A stretch of 64,000 bases of DNA. Origin: Alectoria sarmentosa. Lineage: Eukaryota; Ascomycota; Lecanoromycetes; Lecanorales; Parmeliaceae. Both the position numbers and the translations under genes were made by a program. Below the pieces are notes generated by a model. That model searched no databases. It had not been told where the DNA came from and was given only the letters and a program-made list of their open reading frames with translations. Shown in pieces: positions 55,956 through 64,000 of the stretch (its first letter is position 1; each line of letters begins with the position of its first letter). The DNA lies in the NCBI GenBank assembly GCA_009733775.1, contig WOGZ01000009.1:186001-250000 (forward strand), read 5' to 3'.

Positions 55956-57378
55956 CCTATTAGGGTGGTCTACGGCAAGGGACGAGGAAACAGCGGTGGT
56001 CTCAAGCGCCGAGTCTTTTCATGTTGGCATGATATATATGCATCAAGCCGACGATTTTCATCGCCGTCACGTAGACCCAGCTCTGACAAAGGCCTTTATG
56101 GCCGACTGTTTCCTCTGTCATTACGTAATTCCAGCTCAGCCAGACAGTCCTGGGAGGATCTACTATTGACACAATTGCAGGATTTTCTGGCGGTATACGG
56201 TTGAAGGTGTAAATCCCCGGGACTTGGAGAGTACTATAGAACCAGTCTTGGTTGCTCAAACTGAATTTTGATTCTGTGACTCTTTGTTGAAAAGATATGC
56301 CATCTCTTCGTGAAGAGAACAAGCAGACTACAATACGCCTCTTTGAAGAAAAGAGTAATTTGAGCAAGCGCGCCAAGGAGGAGCCGCGAGGGTGGGCGCC
56401 GTGAAGGGAATGAGCTCGACCGTGAAGCTACCAGAGGCAGATGGGGTCGAACTAGCATTGATTGCCGTTGGATTTTCCTTCAATACCTGGGTCTACCTGC
56501 GGAAATGACTGTACTGCCGTGGAAATGCTATAGATAGGAAAGGGTGTTTTTTCGTTTTTTGAGTGTGGTGTCCGAGGGTGAACAAAAGTACTAGTGGTCT
56601 CTAACAACATGTCTTTATTGGTGTGTCTCCCGTCGTCGTCGCTGCTGAAGAACGAAAGAAACGACCCCGTGATTCTAGCACGAGGAAGGAGTGGACGGCA
56701 ATGAAACGCCAAGAATAGGTAAATGGGCGCATCAGGTCAGTGTCCGCTCCAGATAAGCGGACTCGATCGTCATTCGCATTGGGTTCGTGTCTTGGCGATG
56801 ATGCGAATGATGATCGAAATATTAGGCATGGAGGCATGGGTCATTGGAAACATTTTGGTAGGTCCCAATCATGAACGAGGGTAGGCAGACAGCCACTCCA
56901 ATGACGAACGACGTTCCAAAGCAGCGCAAAGCCTGCCGACAACCCTCGTCGATGACCTAGATTCCTTCAAGATGAGCGGCTTGCCGAGCTTTCTGGACTC
57001 GGTTGGCGGCCGCACTCTGGCTGTCAGAGGAGTCGTGGGTTTCGGGCGGAGGCGAAGTTGTCGTAGGCGAGTTGGTGGCACATGTAGCAGGTGTAGAATT
57101 GGTGGGAAAGTTTGCAGTGGACGCTGAGGAGGACGAAGCTGACGTTGCAGGTCTCTGGCGTCCTGATTTGACTAGCCAATAAATGTTCTCGTTACCGACT
57201 GCTTCCGGAGATGAGGGGTTTTCAAAAGACATACGGTGTGTAGAATAGGTGGTACCAGTGGTGCTCTCGGCGCCTGGATAGGATGAGCATGAGGACGAGG
57301 CTGCCAGGTTCTGCTATTTTGAAGCCTTAGATGAGTCCTTTGTTCGGGGTATGAGTGGCTCAATCGAAAACGCGCTGT
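55956..57378. other. Spacer with possible 3' exons of the MIT/Myb gene
   Basis: 56000-56900 has no supported gene. On the minus strand the DNA right after the stop of the MIT/Myb gene stays open in that frame down to 57172. A second Ser/Thr-rich frame, starting after an AATAGCAG acceptor-like site near 57315, runs to 56957 (THRMSFENPSSPEAVGNE). These may be missed coding sequence; see findings. Confidence 0.35.
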
Positions 57379-59365
57379 TCAATGGGTCGGAGAGCTGCTG
57401 GGAGCCTTGGCGTCGGTGAAAGACGAGGACGAAGATGGCGTCTCAGGTATCTGACGTCTTGGTGTGGAGACAGAAGAGATGTTCTGGTTGGAAGGTGGAG
57501 AACCTTGGTAGCTCTGTTCCAGAACAGTACCTACGATTCGACGATGTGGGATTGGATCGATGACTGAATTACTTGAGTGGAGAAAGTGCCCACGATGCCT
57601 TTCTGCAACGCTTGAATAATGAGTGTCTTGGACGCTCTGTGGATATCGTGCTGGAGCTTCGCGCGCTTCGTGGGATGTACGGAGGAGACCCTTGCCGGTG
57701 GTATGGTAGCCCCTCAAACGAAAGTATCGATTCAGACAGCGCTCAGCGTTGCGAGAACGAAACTTTCTGTGGATTTCCCCGAGCGTCTTACCCGCATCAC
57801 CCAAAGCGCAGAGTATTCTGTTCTCCTCCTCAGTCCAGGGTTGTTCTGCTTCGTGATACTGTGGACCCATCCTGCCGATGGTGTGCTTGCGTTGGCTTAA
57901 AGATCGATGCTTGCGCTTGCCTTTGAAAATAGGCGTCTCAGCAACCTCTTGCCAGCTCAGATCTTCCTCATCCTTGTGGCAGAGCGCCCAATCCTCGATT
58001 ATTGAATACTGGGGCTTTCCTCTGCCTGGGCCATCGTCTTTCGGCTGGTCGTTCTGGTCGAGTGGCGTATTCCTCTGTATCGTTGTTGAATCCGGCAATA
58101 GCACGTCAAGTCGTGCTTGGTAGGTGTTCCGCTATAATAGAGATTAGCGTGGAATCCATCATGGACGGCTATGAGCTTACAGCATTGTCACACTCTGTTC
58201 GTTCTTCTAAGCTACAGCTCCTGATGATCGCTTCTTGAAACAAAGCGCAGGCTTGCCCGTACGCACGCACGGCTTCTGTGTACTTGGACTGTCCGTCCAA
58301 TGTTTCTGCATAGTGTGCCGTAATTAATGCCTGGGACATATTGGCCGAGAGATTTCGACGCTGCAGACAATTAACTTCTCGGTAATCTGGTCTCCTTTGC
58401 GTCGACAGGTTGGAGGGCGTTATAGGAGATGAGGGCCGAGGACGTGCTAGTTCGTGAGAGGTCATCAGAGCAGGCATTCTGGACTCCATGTCCACGAGTT
58501 GATATCCACTATCTTGAGATTGGCTATATATATGACCAGTTTGACGCGGTTGTATGTCTATCAACGTAGCTCCTATGGTTATCGAGTCCAACGACTGTTG
58601 TTGATTCTGTCCAGATGAATCTCGGAGATGCTGAGGTAAGATCGAAACATTTTCAAACCCAGATTGGTGTTGACGGCTGTGGTGGAATTGGTCATACGGA
58701 TGACCAGATTGGAATGGCTGTGAACCCATCGAAGCATTCCCATTGAATGCCGAGGCCATGGCGTGCGGTTGAGGATAAGGAAATAGGCTCATTGAAGCAG
58801 TTGTGCTGGTTCTCGAATTCGTGAACTGTTCTCGGTAGTCTTTGGCTTGACCATACGCATGATCACCTTGGCAGAAGTGGAGGCCCATCGGAGCCACACT
58901 GGCCGTTGTGTCCATGAGTTGTTCACTGCCGTTGTGACGAACTGGAAGGAACATGGGTAGGTCCGCTTGGATAGAGTTTGGGCCACTACAATCCTTGACT
59001 GGATCCCACATCTTGACTCTCGACGAGGGCTCCTCATCAACGGGATTTCGTCGCCGTACACGGGCAGCAGCTCTGTCGGACGCGAAGTCTTCTCGCTCGT
59101 GAGAGGCGCCATCCATGGCCGAAGTAGGCCGGTGGTAAGGAATTCTAGTAATCATGCTTTGACCTACTTCCATGTAGGACCCAGTGAGGAGATCATAACT
59201 GGCACCATTAGTAGGTACCCCAGCATGTGTGACTTGGCCGTTGATGTCATTCTGGGCGGAACTGGCCTGAGTGGGGGAAGACATAGGGCTCTTCGTTTTG
59301 ACCATCTTGGTCTTTGTTTGCAGGTGGTACCGCTGGGTGGGCTTGTTTTGATGCTCTTTTTTCAA
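57379..59365 (-). CDS. Protein with MIT-like helical segment and Myb/SANT-like domains
   Basis: Two exons, 59365-58181 and 58131-57379, give 645 aa; the 49-nt intron joins ECDNA to RNTYQARLDVL in phase 0. The first 320 residues are disordered and Gln/His/Ser-rich. Next comes ALITAHYAETLDGQSKYTEAV...ALFQEAI, with the layout of a MIT three-helix bundle (binding ESCRT-III tails in other proteins), which the intron interrupts. After it lie two Myb/SANT-like stretches: YSIIEDWALCHKDEEDLSW and QPWTEEENRILCALGDAG with RSRNAERCLNRYF, normally DNA- or histone-binding. The start is uncertain; in-frame Met at 59305 and 59284 are alternatives. I know no named gene with this order. Function unknown, probably nuclear. 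Confidence 0.7.
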
Positions 59366-61339
59366 GGGTTCGTAATGTCACGTACTTGTGGTAAATAGAG
59401 AAGAGAAGGGAAGAAGAGCAGGGAACCCCACCTCGTTGCGACGTCCATAACACATGCATGGGAGGATTCAATTCCCAATTAACGGAGCTCGCCTCATAAC
59501 TACTCCCCATACTATGTTCACTCTGTTCGGATCGAATCAGCCATATCCAGGGCTTCCAATACTTTAGTTTACGCAGATCACCTGTCAGTAAACGCTTGAA
59601 GAAGAGCTATTGGACGGGGTGCACCCGGACTAATGCACGGCGTAGGTATTCCTACTTACATATTCTTAAGAGACATTACCAATATATAGTGGCAGTCCGC
59701 CCTGTTTGCTCCCACATTGTCCGCCAATATCTCGCTCTTCGATTGCGTGGATTGACATCGGGTTACTGTTCTGTTCCCAAGAAAAGTTGTCTATATTCAT
59801 CCAAAATCAATTTGATGGCTATTGTGTTGATAAACATCTTGGGATCTTACTGCGCCGATACCTCCCTGAGTCGGCTTGACCCCTCATTTGGAGCTTCCGA
59901 TGACAATTGTTTGGTGGGTCTCTCGGGCAGGGTTTCGTGAATGAGAGGTAACAAGAGCCCAACACTATGTGGACCACAAGCCAGAGCACGTGATGTAGAA
60001 TCACCGAGGAGAGGTTCCATTGCAGAAGGACAAGGGGCATCAGGGAGCCAGGAGATCGCAAAGTCTGCAGTCTCGGCGAGGCGAAAATTTAAGCAGCTCA
60101 TTGGCCAAGAAGCTTGGTATCAATGGCAGATACTTGAGGTTTGGCACTGTGCTAGAGTTCTGGTCCAAGAGCCGAACAGCTTTGTCGTGCAGGTTCTTGA
60201 GGTTGGATGCCATGCAGAACAGCGTTGATGAAAAGCTGTGTACACATGGCCTTCAGAAATGGCATAACACGGCATCATAGCATACGGCAGAGTGGCGAAA
60301 CTTGTCACTGCAGCGTTATTAAGTAAGAGGACACTGTAGAAGAGCACTTGCCAGGGTCGGAAAGCTCTAAAATGTAATGTCTCGAGGTAGATTGATTCTG
60401 CAACGGCCACCCAACACTATGCGATTCCCACTGAACGCGAATGGGCAGCCTTTTGAGATTGCTGAGGCTTCAACCTTGAATACATGACCTCTTCGCCTGG
60501 GTACCGATTACACACCTCTCTACTCCGATGAAGGTTGTCACTTGCTTGCTTCCACATGGACTTCGGGCATCAACGTGAACCTGGGAACATATTTTATTCA
60601 TGACCATGACAATAATTGTTTCAGAAAGCGCTGTAATTAATCTTCGGGTTTGCTGGAGCTCTTATGGATATTCTAATGTTTCGTGATCATGCCACGCACT
60701 TCAAGCTTGTAGCGAGCTGGCGAGCTAAGTGCGTGCACAATTACGGCTTCTGTTGAATCCATTTTCGCCCTGCATAAAAGTATTGGGTAATAGTCGAGGT
60801 TGCATTACTAAAGGCGAGCGACGAGCGGCAAACCAAACCAAGGGGCCGTATTCAGAGGTCAAGTGATCATGGTAAGTAGAACGGGAGAACGGGAAGCCTT
60901 CGGATCAAAGAGATAGAACGCATTGCAATTGGTGACCATGATAGCCTCCTTGATCACATTGACAGTCTGTCAGGCGGTCAATCTTGATTTCTATATTTAA
61001 AACAAGACACCTCATAGGGGAAGAGTACATATTCCCTTCCGCCGTCCGAATTGCAGAATGTCAAGCGCACGAATGGGCAAATCATCGCTTAAACCTTTAT
61101 TCCGAGAACAGGTACTCGCAGGCCAGCACAATCTGTCTTCGGTCATGGCTTTGGAAGGTCGGGGAGAATTTGGGTCGGAGCAGGTCATCAACTACTCCGT
61201 AACAATCAACAACAATACTGCTTGCTGTAAATACTTTACTTTAATCTCGACAGTCAGTCGGCTAAATATAAAGGGCTAGCGCGCCAAGTCCAAGCACGAC
61301 TTCAAGCTTATTCTGTCTCTGCACACTTCTGTCTTCATC
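59366..61339. other. Long spacer, no gene seen
   Basis: About 2 kb with only short overlapping open frames on both strands (for example 59941-60280 + and 60120-60410 -), none recognisable. It contains the promoters of the MIT/Myb gene and the PHD gene. Confidence 0.4.
61267..61273 (+). promoter_or_regulatory. Candidate TATA box of the PHD-finger gene
   Basis: TATAAAG lies 73 bases ahead of the first possible ATG (61340) and 102 ahead of the second (61369). Position and motif only. Confidence 0.35.
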
Positions 61340-61368
61340 ATGGGTGAGGAGCAGTAACAGCTGTCCTA

Positions 61369-62991
61369 ATGAGCTCTACTACAGAAGAGTCAGACTGGAA
61401 CCTTTCTCCGAAATCACGGCGTCCACACAGTCTATCCATGACGGAGACCGTGCGTCCGACATCACAGCCAGTACTTCCCCGCCAGTCTCCCACATCCCAA
61501 GTTGACAGCTCCGCCCTCTCTACCCCTCGCGCCGGAAGCTTTACTTCAACAGCTACTCAGATAGAAAAACAGCTAGAAAGTCAATTGTTCCAAGCCGTAG
61601 CAACTACTTTCTCAAATGCCCACGCCCAGCCTGCAGCAACTCCAAGCTCTGCTGTACTCCCAAACCCTGCTCTTACATTTCCTAATGCCAATGGCTCTGT
61701 CGCAATCAATCAGAATACTCCAGAATGGGAAGCCGCACGGGAAGCAGTCCTCAGCCATATGGTCACAAGTCAAGATATTGCTGCTACACCCACGCCCAAG
61801 GTGACCAGAGGAGGGGTTAAGACTGGCGGGAGGAGAGGGAGAGGGGGCAGAAGGACCAAAGTCAAGATCGAAGAACCGGACGACGCTCCTCCAAAGAATC
61901 TGGATGGTCCTGTCAGAGCCAAGAATAAAGGTGGCAGGCCACGAGGTAGCAGGGCAGGTGGAACCCCGAGAGGTGGTAGGGGAGGAGCAACGCCAGGAAG
62001 CGGTAGAGGTGGCGCAACACCCAGGAGTGGTAGGGTAGGCGTCAATAAAGGGGGCCGGCCTCGAGGCAGCAGAGCCGGAAACAGCGCAGCAGCATTGGCT
62101 GGCCGGTTGATTGGTCGAGGTATCAAGAGGAAGAGGAAGAAGGGCGATGACGACGACGATGAAAAGGACGATACCGATGCGTCTGAAGAATTTACACCAA
62201 TCGCTGCAACTAGCTCCGGTCGCCGCATTAACCAAGTAAAGACTTTCTCTCCCGTGGTCCTTGATCCGGTGAGAGGCCTGAGCAACAAGACCCCTCAAAG
62301 TGCTGCGCGTGCTCCAGTACCCGAACCTCCATCGACCGCAAGGAAAGCGAAAAAGCGAAGGAAGCCCGGTGAAGCTGCAGTCTGTATCAATTGCAGCCGA
62401 GGTCATTCACCCAACTCTAACATGATCGTTTTCTGTGATGGCTGCAGCACGCCATGGCATCAATACTGCCATGATCGGCCCATCACACCCTCGTTCATCC
62501 AGATTGAGGAAAAGGAGTGGAATTGCGCAGAGTGCACCACTGTACAAGAGGAGAAGATGCACCTGACTGGCAAAGTCAGCGCAGATAAAATGTCCTTGTC
62601 CGAGAAAAGGACCTATTTTCAAGGGTTGGAAAAGGCAGAGCTTGTAAGCTTGCTGCTGCATGCGAGTACTCTTCACGAAGATTTGCCCGTCTTTGCTCCA
62701 CCACCTTCACCGCCTCCAGTACAACGGCTTGAGCCTACAGCAGATGAAGAAGAGCTTTATGTCTACGTTGAACCGGATCCATTGCCTTACCCCAAGGCTG
62801 GCAATGGCCTACTGCTACCGGCGGAAGATGACGATATTGAAATACTGATCGATGAGGACATTGTGACGTACAGTCACCTATGGAAAGGTCCTACGGGCTG
62901 GGAGGGGCCTAATGGGATGCGGTGGCCGTTCCCGCAGAATAGCATAGGGGTCATGGGAGCTCCCATCCATCAGATCGGCGTTGGAGCATGA
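61369..62991 (+). CDS. PHD-finger protein with AT-hook-like repeats
   Basis: A nuclear chromatin protein of 540 aa if started at 61369 (MSSTTEESDWNLSP). The N-terminus has the SDWNLSPKSRRPHSL motif I associate with fungal PHD proteins. Residues ~145-235 are Gly/Arg-rich with two copies of GGRPRGSRAG, an AT-hook-like DNA-binding core, embedded in TPRGGRGG-type repeats. A basic/acidic stretch (KRKRKKGDDDDDEKDD) follows. The PHD finger is at about residues 338-395: CINCSRGHS, MIVFCDGCSTPWHQYCH and WNCAEC, matching the Cys4-His-Cys3 zinc pattern used to read histone H3 tails. The C-terminal third is Pro-rich. A spliced start at 61340 (ATG G, intron 61344-61384) would give a slightly shorter N-terminus; see findings. 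Confidence 0.85.
   Translation: MSSTTEESDWNLSPKSRRPHSLSMTETVRPTSQPVLPRQSPTSQVDSSALSTPRAGSFTSTATQIEKQLESQLFQAVATTFSNAHAQPAATPSSAVLPNPALTFPNANGSVAINQNTPEWEAAREAVLSHMVTSQDIAATPTPKVTRGGVKTGGRRGRGGRRTKVKIEEPDDAPPKNLDGPVRAKNKGGRPRGSRAGGTPRGGRGGATPGSGRGGATPRSGRVGVNKGGRPRGSRAGNSAAALAGRLIGRGIKRKRKKGDDDDDEKDDTDASEEFTPIAATSSGRRINQVKTFSPVVLDPVRGLSNKTPQSAARAPVPEPPSTARKAKKRRKPGEAAVCINCSRGHSPNSNMIVFCDGCSTPWHQYCHDRPITPSFIQIEEKEWNCAECTTVQEEKMHLTGKVSADKMSLSEKRTYFQGLEKAELVSLLLHASTLHEDLPVFAPPPSPPPVQRLEPTADEEELYVYVEPDPLPYPKAGNGLLLPAEDDDIEILIDEDIVTYSHLWKGPTGWEGPNGMRWPFPQNSIGVMGAPIHQIGVGA
61925..62085 (+). repeat. Gly/Arg codon repeat with duplicated AT-hook-like motif
   Basis: Related GGTAGGGGTGG-type units encode the RGG/AT-hook region of the PHD protein. 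Two near-identical blocks encode KGGRPRGSRAG (about 61930-61960 and 62049-62079). Confidence 0.7.
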
Positions 62992-64000
62992 AACTGGCAA
63001 AGAGTTGGGGAGTCCGAGGTAGTGAAGCAAGCATCTCCATGGTTGAGCTGATGCAGGATTGCGGGATAATGCATATATAGCTGGGAGTGGTTTTGCCCTG
63101 TATGTATGAGTAGCCAGAAAACTGCAATCATAGCGATGTGAGTCCTTCAAAGTTTTGACAAGATTAGCACACAAGACAAGATTTCTTTTAAGAGAGTCTG
63201 TGCTTGGGCTGCTTCTATGGACTAGGTAGTTAGTCGTTGAACATCTATATTAATCCGACGTTTGGGAGAAGGCGAGCACTCAAGTTCGACCGCTTGCCTA
63301 GTGCCTGGCAACACAGAGGCTGACTGACGCCAAGGCGCGCATTTGCTCTCACGGTCACTTGGAAAAGTGTGGAAATTTGAACCGGGGGCGGCCGTGAAAA
63401 ACTGCCGTCTTAGCATTAGCAGCATCATTTACTGCCCCACTTCGCACCAGAATTGTTTCCAATGTTTACATTCTTACGTACGAAAGGTGTGGTTCATGCT
63501 GCTTGTATAATCAAAAGAAGTCTACCTAGGTTCACAAGACCTGGAAAGACATCATCTTGCATTCGGTACTTGAAGGCCACATGACTTCATTGGGTTGGAA
63601 GAAAACTATTCGCAGGGCTAAACAACGAGGCTCAAGACCCTGAGTAGCTCTAGGCAAGGAGCGAACGGACCAATCGTGGGTGCAGATACTTTACATACTC
63701 TTTACAGTCTCTCAACATGGCAGCCGAGCATGTGAGTCAAAGCAGAAGAGAAGTGTTTTCTTCATTCTCTTTGCCATCAGAATTCTCTGCCTGGATTTGC
63801 CTGCCAGCGCGACTGCGATGCTAGTCGCACACATCCGACTTGCCATCCCTTACAGCGCATCTCCGTTTATGCAAGAAGTAGATTGTAGGCGCCGTATGAG
63901 ATGTTGGAATGACATGTCGTTTGGTAAAAGCTTTCTGGCGGTGAAGGATTGATGGCATTGAGCCAATTGAATTCCCGTAAGAAAATTACTAGCGCCAAAA
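62992..64000. other. Right-end spacer, no gene seen
   Basis: The 3' flank of the PHD gene. The open frame at 63680-63952 has no recognisable content and no splice support. Confidence 0.4.

Noticed and set aside
61612..62406. 264-codon open frame on the minus strand
   Set aside because: It is antisense to the repetitive Gly/Arg and PHD coding region of the plus-strand gene, whose zinc-finger motifs are unambiguous; no domain is seen in the antisense product.
1..64000. CRISPR arrays, insertion sequences, bacterial operons
   Set aside because: The window is eukaryotic (spliced genes throughout); no regularly spaced repeats or transposase-like frames were seen.

Overview
The window is nuclear DNA from a filamentous ascomycete (Pezizomycotina). 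The evidence is the density of short GT-AG introns (mostly about 45-125 nt), branch points of the CTAAC/CTAAT type, and a gene set typical of that group: Hir3, ChAPs/Bud7, Psy2, a faeC-type esterase, a fungal ferric reductase and small secreted proteins. Species or class cannot be read from the sequence. No rRNA, tRNA, CRISPR array or intact transposon was recognised.

Layout. 1-9.1 kb: Psy2/PP4R3 phosphatase subunit and a Cid1-type nucleotidyltransferase, both +. 10.2-11.8 kb: SLC35F-type transporter (+) containing a 14-nt microexon. 12.2-13.6 kb: decayed cytochrome P450. 15.1-18.6 kb: a GPI-anchored-type secreted protein and an MFS transporter (+). 18.7-22.0 kb: divergent pair of a secreted feruloyl-esterase-like enzyme (-) and a ferric reductase (+). 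22.8-23.6 kb: a short-chain dehydrogenase carrying two apparent single-base insertions. 24.5-28.3 kb: Cu+-transporting P1B-ATPase (-). 30.1-38.7 kb: MUS81, an uncharacterised protein and BRF1, all on -. 40.4-43.7 kb: a cysteine-rich secreted protein and a diverged paralogue of that uncharacterised protein (+). 43.9-53.1 kb: Bud7/ChAPs (-) and Hir3 (+) in divergent arrangement. 53.3-56.0 kb: riboflavin synthase (-) and a class III CoA-transferase (+), also divergent. 57.4-59.4 kb: an unusual MIT-like plus Myb-like protein (-). 61.3-63.0 kb: a PHD-finger/AT-hook protein (+).

Functionally this is a mixed chromosomal neighbourhood, not a biosynthetic cluster. Core housekeeping genes (PP4 signalling, Pol III transcription, histone gene control, DNA repair, exomer trafficking, riboflavin synthesis) are interleaved with accessory genes (P450 relic, MFS pump, esterase, secreted proteins, paralogue pair) in gene-poor stretches of 1-2.6 kb. 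The ferric reductase, the Cu-ATPase and the broken SDR lie near one another; a metal-uptake link between the first two (reduction of Fe/Cu, then Cu delivery to secretory cuproenzymes) is plausible but inferred. No clearly undescribed multi-gene system was found. The most interesting items are the divergent paralogue pair of unknown function, the MIT/Myb protein, and several unusual splice structures (ATG-only exon, GC-AG intron, 14-nt microexon).
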